A stretch of DNA of 29,995 nt from an uncultured Clostridia bacterium (lineage in GTDB: Bacteria; Bacillota; Clostridia; Christensenellales; Borkfalkiaceae): contig CAMUFJ010000022.1 of NCBI GenBank assembly GCA_947088135.1, positions 1-29,995 on the forward strand, given 5' to 3'. The notes under the pieces were generated by a model. The model saw only the letters and a list, made by a program, of their open reading frames with translations. It was not told where the DNA came from and made no database searches. The translations under genes were made by a program, and so were the position numbers. Of the stretch, positions 15,845 through 23,114 are shown piece by piece. Position 1 is the stretch's first letter. Each line of letters opens with the position of its first letter.

Positions 15845-16381
15845 TTATTCTAAAAAACTGAAATTTGCGAGATATGCAAAGAATTCAGACTTATAGATGG
15901 CTCCCACTACGCCGCTGTTTGAAATAAAGTCGTTGAGCGCCGTCACGTTCAAACCGTTTGCGATCCAATAGAAAATCGTCATCAGCAAGAAAAGGACGAA
16001 TAGCGCTTCTACAAGTCCGAACAGTCCGCCCGCAAAGCGGTTTATCACCTCAAAGGGTTTTAAACTCTCGGCGAGAGCCGTTCCCACCTTTCCCAAGAGC
16101 CATGCGGCGAGCTTTGTTCCTACGGCAAGCAAGATAAAGCAAATAATATACGAAATCCAGCCCGCGACTTTCATGCTGAGCGCACCGCTCGCCATAAGGG
16201 AGGTAAAGCCGAACCATTCCTCAAACTTGGCGCTGAGGGCGTTTGCAAAGGTGAACGCCACGATGCCGGCAAAGACGACTCCCGCGATCTTACACACGCT
16301 CTTGATAAAGCCCGCCTTCGCTCCCAAAAAGATTCCGAGCAGCAGGACGATAAAAAATATTACGTCGAGTATCCAGGACAT
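15845..16381 (-). CDS. CvpA-family membrane protein
   Basis: This 178-residue integral membrane protein has four hydrophobic stretches (about residues 2-22, 29-46, 70-95 and 120-143). The opening WILDVIFFIVLLLGIFLGAKAGFIKSV and the later FEVINRFAGGLFGLVEALFV segment are typical of the CvpA/colicin V production family, whose exact molecular role is unsettled. An upstream in-frame extension is rejected, since AAGGAGA lies just before the ATG at 16381 and a promoter (16422-16450) overlaps the extension. It is transcribed alone, convergent to nothing, and ends at the terminator near 15750. Confidence 0.85.
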   Translation of the reverse strand: MSWILDVIFFIVLLLGIFLGAKAGFIKSVCKIAGVVFAGIVAFTFANALSAKFEEWFGFTSLMASGALSMKVAGWISYIICFILLAVGTKLAAWLLGKVGTALAESLKPFEVINRFAGGLFGLVEALFVLFLLMTIFYWIANGLNVTALNDFISNSGVVGAIYKSEFFAYLANFSFLE

Positions 16382-16421
16382 GATTCTCCTTAAAAAAACG
16401 CCTGCGCGTCTAACATATGTT

Positions 16422-16450
16422 ATTATCCCATTCTCGGGGAAAAAAGTCAA
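16422..16450 (-). promoter_or_regulatory. promoter of cvpA
   Basis: On the minus strand the -35 is TTGACT (16445-16450), the spacer is 17 bases and the -10 is GATAAT (16422-16427). It is divergent from yyaC, with the two starts about 150 bases apart. Confidence 0.75.
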
Positions 16451-16528
16451 CCTATTCCCGCATTTTCCGTTTAAATTTTCATAAATCGGGAAATAATCTA
16501 CGAGAAATTATGAGCTTGGAGTATGATT

Positions 16529-17074
16529 ATGGAGTACAGTTTTCATTTTTATAATTCGATGGCGGAAACGGGGCTGATGCTCGCGTTGGAAAAGACCTTA
16601 GGGCCTTTGACCGCTCCGCCGGTCATTTTATGCATCGGAAGCGATCTTGCCGTAGGCGACTCGCTCGGGCCCGTAACGGGCACTCTGCTGAGAAGATGCG
16701 GCGCCGAATGCGGATTTATTTACGGCACTTTACAAAACCCCGTTACAGCGAAGGAAGTGAAGTACGTAAACGCGTTTTTGCGCAAAACTCACCCCGACAG
16801 CAAAATCATCGCCGTCGACGCGGCGGTAGGAGAAGAGTCGGAGGTAGGGCTTTTGAAAGTAATCGACGGTTCTCTCCGCCCCGGCTCGGGCGCAAACAAA
16901 CGGCTTGGTAAAGTGGGGGACGTTTCCGTGCTCGGCATCGTCGCGCGCAAATCGGCGTTTTCCTATTCTTTGCTCAATCTCACACGCCTGAATATGGTAT
17001 ATTCCATGGCGGAAACGGTAGCGGGAGCGATCTATTCTCTTTCTCTTCGGGGAATCGAAGCCAAACGCGCGTGA
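16529..17074 (+). CDS. yyaC: YyaC-family sporulation protein (GPR-like protease fold)
   Basis: This 181-residue protein matches the YyaC/DUF1256 family, found mainly in endospore formers and related in fold to the spore protease GPR. The hallmark N-terminal segment CIGSDLAVGDSLGPVTGTLL and the central IIAVDAAVG segment are clear. Two ATGs are in frame: the one at 16523 leaves only one base after GGAG, while the one at 16529 leaves seven, so the latter is chosen. In Bacillus yyaC also lies near parB. A GCATT/CATAAAT pair with a 15-base gap (16460-16486) loosely resembles a forespore sigma promoter, but this is weak. Its presence suggests that the organism sporulates or descends from a spore former. 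Confidence 0.88.
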   Translation: MEYSFHFYNSMAETGLMLALEKTLGPLTAPPVILCIGSDLAVGDSLGPVTGTLLRRCGAECGFIYGTLQNPVTAKEVKYVNAFLRKTHPDSKIIAVDAAVGEESEVGLLKVIDGSLRPGSGANKRLGKVGDVSVLGIVARKSAFSYSLLNLTRLNMVYSMAETVAGAIYSLSLRGIEAKRA

Positions 17075-17101
17075 AAATTTCACAATATAATTGTCATTGC
17101 G

Positions 17102-17136
17102 ATGTTAAATTGTTTCACACTCACAAAATTTAACAT
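17102..17136. repeat. 10-bp inverted repeat upstream of the small gene
   Basis: ATGTTAAATT (17102-17111) and AATTTAACAT (17127-17136) are perfect inverted copies separated by 15 bases. There is no T-run, so it is not an obvious terminator of yyaC. It lies about 25 bases before the -35 of the next gene and may be a regulator site. Confidence 0.55.
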
Positions 17137-17160
17137 TCATTTCGCCCACGGTTTATTTTC

Positions 17161-17189
17161 TTGACGAAAATGTTAAGAAGTAATAAAAT
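17161..17189 (+). promoter_or_regulatory. promoter of the small hypothetical gene
   Basis: The -35 is TTGACG (17161-17166), the spacer is 17 bases and the -10 is TAAAAT (17184-17189). The ATG is at 17213 with AAAGGAG between. Confidence 0.75.
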
Positions 17190-17212
17190 GAAAGAAAAAA
17201 GGAGTGTGCAAA

Positions 17213-17443
17213 ATGGTTAAGACAACCAAGACGAAGACTTACGATACGGAAAAAGCTACGATTGCGAAAAAGGTAACGAGCGGATACTACGGCGATCCCG
17301 CAGGATATGAAACGACGATGTACGTTACCGCGGAGGGCGACTATTTTCTTTATACCAACGGCGGGGAAGCTTCTCCCTTCAAGGAAGAGAAAATTACCGC
17401 TTACACCAAAGCAAACGCAAAAAAATGGTTGGAGGAGAACTGA
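17213..17443 (+). CDS. small hypothetical protein, 76 residues
   Basis: This short acid-base-rich soluble protein has its own promoter, a strong ribosome site (AAAAAAGGAG, 8 bases before the ATG) and its own terminator, so it is very likely expressed. A GTG at 17204 is in frame but falls inside the ribosome site. The pattern YDTEKATIAKK, then MYVTAEGDYFLYTNGG, then ITAYTKANAKKWLEE resembles a widespread family of small uncharacterised proteins with a YDTE-A start, a YxTxxGxxFLxxxGG core and an A-xWLE end. No function is known to me for that family, and the match is from memory of the pattern. Confidence 0.8.
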   Translation: MVKTTKTKTYDTEKATIAKKVTSGYYGDPAGYETTMYVTAEGDYFLYTNGGEASPFKEEKITAYTKANAKKWLEEN

Positions 17444-17454
17444 GTTTTCCGACG

Positions 17455-17482
17455 CGCTTGCACTTTTGTGCAGGCGTTTTTT
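17455..17482 (+). terminator. terminator of the small hypothetical gene
   Basis: A 9-bp stem with one G-T pair (17455-17463 with 17468-17476) closes a TTTT loop and is followed by six T. Confidence 0.9.
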
Positions 17483-17502
17483 GTTGCCGTTTTTGGGGAA
17501 TG

Positions 17503-17536
17503 AAAGACTCACCTTGACTCAAAGGGAGTCTTTTTT
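17503..17536 (+). terminator. second hairpin with T-run
   Basis: AAAGACTC (17503-17510) pairs with GAGTCTTT (17526-17533), with an inner CCTT/AAGG stem, and six T end it. It follows the previous terminator by 20 bases and may be a backup. Confidence 0.65.
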
Positions 17537-17563
17537 AGTAGAAGGGTAGGGGTGAAAGGACAA

Positions 17564-17594
17564 ATAAAAACCCGCCGCAATTACACGGTGGGTT
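17564..17594 (-). terminator. terminator of the rpmH-rnpA-yidD-yidC-jag operon
   Basis: AACCCGCCG (17569-17577) pairs with CGGTGGGTT (17586-17594), with one G-T pair and an 8-base loop. On the minus strand five T follow. It lies about 30 bases after the jag stop. Confidence 0.85.
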
Positions 17595-17627
17595 TCACAA
17601 AACAATATTTTTTCACTGATTGTAAGA

Positions 17628-18524
17628 TTATTCTTCGCTATTTTCGTCGTCTGATTTTCCGAGATAAGTTCCGAAGAATCCGCTGAAACCGCTTTTTTTG
17701 TAACCGCTTCCCGAACTTTCGCGGTGCAAGCTCGTTCCCGACGATTCCGGCGTGCCTTCTGCGGGAAGCTCGCGCTTCGGATAGGGCTTTCTATCGCCGT
17801 ATTTGTCAAACTTTCTCTCGCGGTCTTTTCCGCCCTTTTTAAAGCCGCCGTTTCTGCCGCCGCGGTCGTTCCTGTCGTTCCGGTCGAATTTGCGACCGCC
17901 GTTTCTCATGTTTTTGGGAATGATCACTACGTATCTCACGGGTTCTTTCCCTTCGCTCGCCGTCGTCACTTCTTCGTTATCGGCAAGCGCGGAATGGATA
18001 ATTCTGCGCTCATAGGGGTTCATCGGCTCTAAACGCATTCTTTTGCCGAGGCGCACCGCCTTCGCCGCAAGCTTTTCCGCCACCCGTTTCAAGGTTTCCT
18101 CGCGTTCCTCGCGGTAATTCCCGCAATCCACGACCACGCGTTTATAATCTCTTCTGCCCGTGTTGGCAACGGCTCCCGCAAGCGTCTGAACGGCGTCGAT
18201 CAGCTCGCCTCTTCTGCCGATGATTCTGCGGGCGGACTCCGCCTCCAACTCGATGATGATTTTTTCGTCCTCGCTCGCAAGCGTAGGCTGAGCTTCCACG
18301 CCGAGAATGGGGAAGAGCCCCTCCAAAAATTTCACGGCGCGCTGACCGTCCGTCAGCGTTTCCTTAACGGTGAGCGACACTTTCGCGGGCACCGATCCGA
18401 ACAGCTTCTTTTTTCCCTCGTCCAACACGACGACTTCCACTTCCTCGCGCGCTACGCCGAGCTCTTTCAGTCCGATCTCAACGGCTTCCTCCACAGTCTT
18501 GCCGCTGTACTCCTTGTTTGCCAT
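17628..18524 (-). CDS. jag: RNA-binding protein Jag/KhpB
   Basis: This 298-residue cytoplasmic RNA-binding protein is the usual partner gene of yidC in Firmicutes; KhpB homologues affect cell-wall growth and division. The Jag_N domain spans about 3-52 (VEEAVEIGLKELGV, then KKLFGSVPAKV). A KH domain spans about 60-135 with the IIGRRGE loop (101-107), and an R3H domain spans about 138-203 with NPYERRIIHSAL. The last 90 residues are unusual: a low-complexity tail rich in Arg, Asp, Asn, Gly and Lys, then a Ser/Gly-rich end finishing in SDDENSEE. The ATG follows AGAGGAAA and lies 16 bases after the yidC stop. Confidence 0.95.
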   Translation of the reverse strand: MANKEYSGKTVEEAVEIGLKELGVAREEVEVVVLDEGKKKLFGSVPAKVSLTVKETLTDGQRAVKFLEGLFPILGVEAQPTLASEDEKIIIELEAESARRIIGRRGELIDAVQTLAGAVANTGRRDYKRVVVDCGNYREEREETLKRVAEKLAAKAVRLGKRMRLEPMNPYERRIIHSALADNEEVTTASEGKEPVRYVVIIPKNMRNGGRKFDRNDRNDRGGRNGGFKKGGKDRERKFDKYGDRKPYPKRELPAEGTPESSGTSLHRESSGSGYKKSGFSGFFGTYLGKSDDENSEE

Positions 18525-18540
18525 TTCTCTTTCCTCTGTC

Positions 18541-20031
18541 TTATTTTTTCTTGGACTTTTTGTCCTTTTTGTCGTTGTTTCCCTGCGTCTGCCAGGGCAG
18601 TCTGCGGGTGTATTTTTCCTTCAACGCCTCTTCTTCCTTCTTTTTGAAAATGCGTCCGATGATCAAATTCGAAAGGAGCATGACGATAATGGAAATGATA
18701 CTGCTCATCGTCATATAGATGGAGAACGCCGCACTGTAAAAGAACGCGAAAATTCCGTAAATGAGCGGCATGATAATGAGCATCATTTTCTGCGACCGCG
18801 CGCCCGAACCGTCTACCGTCTGATATTGGTTGGTTTCCTTAGAACTCTTCATGGAAAGAATCTGAGAGAGCACCATAAACCCGATCGACAATATAATCAA
18901 AATAAAATATCCGTTGGGGGCGTCGGTGAATTCCGACAGCTCCGACACAAGGTTGTCGTACCGCGTTTCGTCGAACACGGCGGTGAGTTCGACCTCCGTA
19001 TCATCCGCTAAAACGACGTCCATATCTCCGAACGACTTTTTAAATCCGCTGTAATCCTTGATAGGGTGTTCGTAGGAAACGTCGGGATACCAAACGTTTT
19101 TTACCCATAAAAAGCTCGAATCGCTCTCCAAATACCATTCTCTCGCCGCCGTCGCGCCGATTTTTACGGCATAATCCTTGCAGGCTTTCTCCCGCGCGTC
19201 CTTTTCCTGCGATTCGGAAAGGCTTCCGCCGTTCTCGCTTGCCGATTGCTTCGCCGCCGCGACCGCCTCTTCCACAAATTCGTTAGGCGTCTTGTCCGCC
19301 ACGATTTTTTGATCGTACGCGAGCAATTTTTCCGTGTCGAGCTTATATTCCTTGCGCATTTTTCCTTCCAAGGAATAATTGTAGTAGATAAACTTGTCCG
19401 CCCTGTCGGAGGTCACTTGCATGATCTTGGTGCCGTTCACCTCCGCCATCGTGTAGGTGATCCCGTTTTCCGCGTCGACAAGGGGAGTTTGAGGGTCCCA
19501 AGCGATCGTCAGATCGTCGTTTTCCTTTCCGTCGACGGGAAGGCGGTAATCCAAGCCCTCCACAATATAAGAATTGAGCGCGGAATTGTACGCTTCGGAC
19601 ATATGCACGTACATATTGAGGTTTGCGTACGAGGAATAGGTGCGGAAGCCCTGGAACGCCACGATGATAATGACGAGCGAAATGATCATGGGCAGACACG
19701 CGCCGAACATACTGTATCCGTTCTTTTTGTACAGCTCCATCATCTTCTGGCTGTACATATTTTTATCGTTCGCGTACTGTTTTTGCAGCTTTTCAAGCTC
19801 CGGCTGCATCTGTCGCATGATGAGCGTCTGTTTACGCATTTTTACCCGTTGGTAAATGTCGAAGGGGAGGGTGATCGCCTTTAATACGATGGTGAACACG
19901 ATGATCCCGAGACCGATGATCCCGACGCCCTCGATGATCACTCTCGCAAAATGACCGAGCCAATCCAGCCCGACCGAATACCCCTGCTCCAACAGGGAAA
20001 AGTCTAAAATTGTATTGAGTAAATTGGTCAT
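18541..20031 (-). CDS. yidC: membrane insertase YidC/Oxa1 with a large outward insertion
   Basis: This 496-residue inner-membrane insertase helps place membrane proteins, alone or with Sec. The start at 20031 follows GGGGAAGGA. The core is clear: first helix about 28-57 ending in ITLPFDIYQRVKMRK, second helix about 111-130, the conserved FLWVKNVWYPD segment (307-317), third helix 374-392 and the last two about 415-462. The Lys-rich C-terminus ends KKDKKSKKK, fitting a ribosome-binding tail. Firmicutes homologues usually have 250-290 residues; this one has about 160 extra residues between the second helix and FLWV, containing mixed beta and charged helical sequence, plus a longer loop after it. 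It is the usual neighbour of rnpA, yidD and jag. Confidence 0.95.
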   Translation of the reverse strand: MTNLLNTILDFSLLEQGYSVGLDWLGHFARVIIEGVGIIGLGIIVFTIVLKAITLPFDIYQRVKMRKQTLIMRQMQPELEKLQKQYANDKNMYSQKMMELYKKNGYSMFGACLPMIISLVIIIVAFQGFRTYSSYANLNMYVHMSEAYNSALNSYIVEGLDYRLPVDGKENDDLTIAWDPQTPLVDAENGITYTMAEVNGTKIMQVTSDRADKFIYYNYSLEGKMRKEYKLDTEKLLAYDQKIVADKTPNEFVEEAVAAAKQSASENGGSLSESQEKDAREKACKDYAVKIGATAAREWYLESDSSFLWVKNVWYPDVSYEHPIKDYSGFKKSFGDMDVVLADDTEVELTAVFDETRYDNLVSELSEFTDAPNGYFILIILSIGFMVLSQILSMKSSKETNQYQTVDGSGARSQKMMLIIMPLIYGIFAFFYSAAFSIYMTMSSIISIIVMLLSNLIIGRIFKKKEEEALKEKYTRRLPWQTQGNNDKKDKKSKKK

Positions 20032-20094
20032 TTCCTTCCCCGTTCGGAAACTCCGTATCTGTGACGCGAGCAAGATTGCGCTGAGCTTCCTTTT

Positions 20095-20340
20095 TTAAAC
20101 AAGCCACTTCCTTTTCCAAAAAACCTCGGGCGCGGGATCTATCCCGCCTTTGGAAAGGGGATTGCACCTCAATATCCGCCACGTTCCCAATAATATGCCG
20201 ATCACGACCCCCCAATTATTGATGCACCGCTTGGTGTACTCCGAGCAGGTGGGGGAATATAGACAGGTATGGCGGGAGAGATGTTTTTGATAAAAGCAAA
20301 TCAGCCGAATACAAAACGCCCGTAAAAACGGTTTAAACAC
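20095..20340 (-). CDS. yidD: membrane protein insertion factor YidD
   Basis: This small amphipathic protein promotes YidC-dependent insertion. The family core is plain: IRLICFYQKHLSRHTCLYSPTCSEYTKRCI with the two clustered Cys, then a short hydrophobic stretch and RILRCNPLSKGGIDPAPE. The start is uncertain. A GTG at 20340 gives 81 residues, a normal length, and overlaps the end of rnpA by 8 bases. A TTG at 20397 would give 100 residues and a 65-base overlap. I prefer GTG because family members start just before the FYQK segment, although its ribosome site is weak. It lies 63 bases before yidC. Confidence 0.88.
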   Translation of the reverse strand: MFKPFLRAFCIRLICFYQKHLSRHTCLYSPTCSEYTKRCINNWGVVIGILLGTWRILRCNPLSKGGIDPAPEVFWKRKWLV

Positions 20341-20713
20341 CGTCTTTCTCAGATATTTCGTATTCTGCCGTATCAGTTGTCGGGTGTTGATTTTCAATCA
20401 GACGTTCCCTTCCGAGTATTTTTCCGATGTCCTGCGCAAACCGCGCATAGGAATAGCTCTCAGTTACCTTCGGAATCAAAAGAAAGGCGCAAGGCGTTTT
20501 CAGCCCGTCCGCAAATTTTCGGAACGCTTCCCGCAGGAGGCGCTTTATAAAGTTGCGCTGCGTGCTCTTGCCGTATTTTTTCCCCACGCACACCGCCATT
20601 CGCGTTTGCTTCGCGGGCACGTAAACGACGGTAAGCGAGCCCGTATGGGCACGCTTGCCGTTCTTTAAAATACCGGTGATCTCTTTTTTCTTCTTGATCC
20701 GAAGATAATTCAT
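20333..20713 (-). CDS. rnpA: ribonuclease P protein component RnpA
   Basis: This 126-residue basic protein is the protein subunit of RNase P, which trims the 5' leader of precursor tRNAs together with the catalytic RNA. The start NYLRIKKKKEITGILKNGKR, the core MAVCVGKKYGKSTQRNFIKR and the following LLREAFR carry the family RNA-binding motif (here QRNFIKR in place of the more usual RNRxKR). The ATG lies 6 bases after the rpmH stop, so the two are cotranscribed as in most bacteria. The end overlaps yidD. The RNase P RNA gene itself is not in the window. Confidence 0.95.
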   Translation of the reverse strand: MNYLRIKKKKEITGILKNGKRAHTGSLTVVYVPAKQTRMAVCVGKKYGKSTQRNFIKRLLREAFRKFADGLKTPCAFLLIPKVTESYSYARFAQDIGKILGRERLIENQHPTTDTAEYEISEKDGV

Positions 20714-20719
20714 GCGCTT

Positions 20720-20854
20720 TTACGCGGAAATGTGCTTTCTACCCTTGTTTCTTCTTCTTTGAAGGGTGTTTCTGCCCCCCTTGGTCGCCATTCTCTTACG
20801 GAAGCCGTGTACTTTGCTTCTCTGTCTTTTTTTCGGCTGATAAGTTCTTTTCAT
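20720..20854 (-). CDS. rpmH: 50S ribosomal protein L34
   Basis: This 44-residue basic ribosomal protein reads MKRTYQPKKRQRSKVHGFRK at its start, then RMATKGGRNTLQRRRNKGRK and HISA. This is the canonical L34 sequence and length. AGGAGA precedes the ATG at 20854. It heads the leftward rpmH-rnpA-yidD-yidC-jag operon from the promoter at 20902-20930. In many Firmicutes rpmH lies next to dnaA across the origin; here its upstream neighbour is dnaN. Confidence 0.98.
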   Translation of the reverse strand: MKRTYQPKKRQRSKVHGFRKRMATKGGRNTLQRRRNKGRKHISA

Positions 20855-20901
20855 GATCGTTCTCCTAATATGTTCCGTTACGGAATTTTCGTTTCTTTTC
20901 G

Positions 20902-20930
20902 ATTATAATGTTTTTACGCCATGCCGTCAA
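20902..20930 (-). promoter_or_regulatory. promoter of the rpmH operon
   Basis: On the minus strand the -35 is TTGACG (20925-20930), the spacer is 17 bases and the -10 is a consensus TATAAT (20902-20907). It lies just after the dnaN stop, so rpmH can be expressed independently of dnaN. Confidence 0.88.
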
Positions 20931-20934
20931 GCAA

Positions 20935-22032
20935 TTATGAGGCGTTTCTTACGGGTAAGATGAGATATAAACTCTCTTTTTGGGTATTATTTTGCAGAAT
21001 AAAGGGGGAAATCGCGCCGTTGAAGGAAATTACCACCTCGTCCTCCGAAAGCGCGCGCAGGGCGTCGAGGAGGAATTTCGCGTTCATGGAAATTTTCAGT
21101 TCCGCGCCGTCTACCTCGGCTCCCACCTTTTCCGCAACGGCTCCGATCTCGGAGGCGGAGGAAACGCTCACCCCGCCGTGCTCCACGTCGAAGGTGATAA
21201 GGTTGTTTTTATCTCCGCGAATGAGGATCGCCGCGCGCTCCACGCTCGCCGTCAGCTCCTGACGGCCGAACTTCACGTTGGTAGAGAACTTCGCGGGGAT
21301 CACGTTTTCCTTTTTAATGAAATCTCCCTGATACAGGCGGGACACGATCACCGTGCCCTCGTTGCTCATCATGAGCATTCCGCCTTGGGTGTAAACGGTC
21401 ACGTCCTTGTCGTCCTCGTTTAAAAGCTTGGAAATTTCGCTGAGCGTGCGGGCGGGGCACACGATGGAGCGTTCCCCGCTCTTGGATAAAATTTCCGTGC
21501 TCGACACGGCAAGACGGTACCCGTCGAGCGCGGTCACTTCGAGCTTGTCCTTAAATTCGAGCAAACATCCCTTTAACACGGGGCGGGCGTCGTCCTGCGC
21601 GCAGCAGAAAACGGTGTCCGCGATCACCTTTTTTAAATTGCCCTGTTTGAGTACGAAATAGTTTTCCCCGATTTCGAGGTCGATTTTGGGGAATTCCTCC
21701 GCGTCGATGGTCTGCATCGAGGTTCCGCTGTCGCGGTAACGGATATCCATTCCCTTGTCCGTCGTGGAAATGCACACCTCTTCTCCCGCAAGCTTGGATA
21801 CGAAGTCGGAGAACAGCTTTCCGGGAACGCAGATCTCTCCGCTTTCGAACACCTCCGCCTTTACCTTCTTTTGAATGGAAAGCTCGCCGTCGGTCGCAAA
21901 CAGGGTGATCTCCTCCCTGTCCGCTCCGAGCTTGATGCACTCCATCACGGGGGCGGTGGTTCTGACGGCGCAAGCTTTGCTCACCTTCATCACCGCTTCC
22001 GAGAGAGATAACCCGTCGCATACGAATTTCAT
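20935..22032 (-). CDS. dnaN: DNA polymerase III sliding clamp, beta subunit
   Basis: This 365-residue protein forms the ring-shaped dimer that tethers the replicative polymerase to DNA. The start MKFVCDGLSLSEAVMKVSKA and the segments PVMECIKLGAD, RPVLKGCLLEF, VTALDGYRLAV and the C-terminal YLILPVRNAS are typical (the last matching the family YMPMR-like ending). The frame is open much further upstream through the origin, but the ATG at 22032 follows a perfect AAGGAGG and gives the normal length. It is transcribed leftward away from the predicted oriC. dnaA, its almost universal upstream partner, is missing here. Confidence 0.97.
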   Translation of the reverse strand: MKFVCDGLSLSEAVMKVSKACAVRTTAPVMECIKLGADREEITLFATDGELSIQKKVKAEVFESGEICVPGKLFSDFVSKLAGEEVCISTTDKGMDIRYRDSGTSMQTIDAEEFPKIDLEIGENYFVLKQGNLKKVIADTVFCCAQDDARPVLKGCLLEFKDKLEVTALDGYRLAVSSTEILSKSGERSIVCPARTLSEISKLLNEDDKDVTVYTQGGMLMMSNEGTVIVSRLYQGDFIKKENVIPAKFSTNVKFGRQELTASVERAAILIRGDKNNLITFDVEHGGVSVSSASEIGAVAEKVGAEVDGAELKISMNAKFLLDALRALSEDEVVISFNGAISPFILQNNTQKESLYLILPVRNAS

Positions 22033-22056
22033 GTTGCTTCCTCCTTGATGCTTGTA

Positions 22057-22384
22057 CTTTAAAAAAGATATATTATAATAATAGTAATAATAGCGTGGAA
22101 TTGTGGATAACTCTCGGCCAAATGCATAAAGAGCTGAAAAACTACCCTTATTATAAACGAAAACAAGAATTTTTTCAAGCATTTTGGGGTGTTTTTGCAA
22201 AAGAAACGAATCGAATGGGAAAACTCCCGTTCGTGGATAATTTGTGGACAAGCCCGTGCTTTTCCACAACCCGTTTTCGGGTGCGGGAACACGGACTATG
22301 GGCGGTGCGCGAAAAAATTCCCGAACGGGGAGGAATTCCACAGAAAATCCCACAGTGTGGAAAATTTTTGCCCGTTCTTCCACA
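22057..22384. other. oriC: predicted chromosomal replication origin (oriC)
   Basis: The dnaN-rsmG spacer has a perfect DnaA box TGTGGATAA at 22102-22110 and near matches at 22232-22240, 22243-22251, 22260-22268, 22334-22342, 22346-22354, 22356-22364 and 22376-22384. An AT-rich stretch (22057-22080) is followed by TAATAATAG twice in tandem (22076-22093), which reads as six DnaA-trios in the correct direction, then a GC step (CGTGG) and the perfect box. This is the arrangement of the basal unwinding element known from Bacillus. Gene orientation diverges at this point. Confidence 0.88.
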
Positions 22385-22389
22385 AAGCG

Positions 22390-22418
22390 TTGTAAAAAAG
22401 AAAAAATCGTGATATAAT
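22390..22418 (+). promoter_or_regulatory. promoter of rsmG
   Basis: The -35 is TTGTAA (22390-22395), the spacer is 17 bases and the -10 is a consensus TATAAT (22413-22418). The start point would fall at or within a base or two of the ATG at 22425, which would make the message leaderless. Confidence 0.7.
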
Positions 22419-22424
22419 CGAGGC

Positions 22425-23114
22425 ATGAACAAACCCGATTTCGCCCGTATCGAAGGGCTGTACAACGCGCATAAGGAACAATTCGACGCCTTTTTGGGGC
22501 TGTTGAGAGAGTATAACGCACGGTATAATTTAACGGCGATCACGCAGGAAAAGGACGTTTTATACAAACATTTTTACGATTCTTTGGCGGGAGAGGCGTA
22601 TATATCCGAAAACGCGGAGGTCGTGGAGGTGGGCTCGGGCGCGGGCTTTCCCTCTTTGCCCTTGAAGATCGCGCGGGAGGATTTACGGTTCGCTCTCGTG
22701 GAGAGTACGGGCAAAAAGTGCGACTTTTTAAACGTGTGCGTGCGCGAACTGGGGCTGAAAAACGTGAGGGTTTTCCACAGCCGTGCGGAGGATTTGGGGA
22801 AAAACCCCGCCTTTCGCGAACATTTCGACGTTTGCTGTGCCCGCGCCGTCGCTTCTCTTCCCACCCTTGTGGAATACTGCCTGCCCTTTGTGAAGGTGGG
22901 CGGGAGCTTTCTTGCCTATAAAGGGGAGGCGGAGGAGGAGATCAAGGCGGGCAAACGCGCGTGCGAAACGCTCGGCGGGGGAGAGATCGAGAGCGCCGTC
23001 TTTTCCCTTCCCGAGGATTACGGCACGCGCACCCTTGTGCGGATCGGAAAAATCAAACATACGCCCGCCGTCTATCCGCGCGGGAACGGCAAAGAGAGGA
23101 GCAAACCGCTGTGA
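22425..23114 (+). CDS. rsmG: 16S rRNA (guanine-N7) methyltransferase RsmG (GidB)
   Basis: This 229-residue enzyme makes m7G in the 530 loop of 16S rRNA using S-adenosylmethionine. The start region with LREYNARYNLTAITQEKDVL and HFYDSLAG, the SAM-binding motif VVEVGSGAGFPSLPLKI, the segment LVESTGKKCDFL and the later FDVCCARAVASLPTLVEYCLP are all diagnostic. In Bacillus rsmG lies left of the origin after mnmE and mnmG; here it lies immediately right of the origin and those two genes are absent from the window. It ends in a GTGA overlap with the next gene, so the two are likely cotranslated. The ribosome site is only GAGG directly before the ATG. Confidence 0.96.
   Translation: MNKPDFARIEGLYNAHKEQFDAFLGLLREYNARYNLTAITQEKDVLYKHFYDSLAGEAYISENAEVVEVGSGAGFPSLPLKIAREDLRFALVESTGKKCDFLNVCVRELGLKNVRVFHSRAEDLGKNPAFREHFDVCCARAVASLPTLVEYCLPFVKVGGSFLAYKGEAEEEIKAGKRACETLGGGEIESAVFSLPEDYGTRTLVRIGKIKHTPAVYPRGNGKERSKPL

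Noticed and set aside
15607..15906. 11-base inverted match TGGGAGCCATC / GATGGCTCCCA between the spacer and the end of cvpA
   Set aside because: A chance match of this length is not unlikely in a region of this size, and no other paired structure supports it.
17111..17126. Possible parS half-site TGTTTCAC
   Set aside because: The left half matches but the right half does not, and ParB needs the palindrome.
22033..22521. Upstream extension of the dnaN frame through the origin
   Set aside because: The ATG at 22032 has a perfect ribosome site and gives the normal family length; the extension lies in the DnaA-box region and overlaps rsmG.
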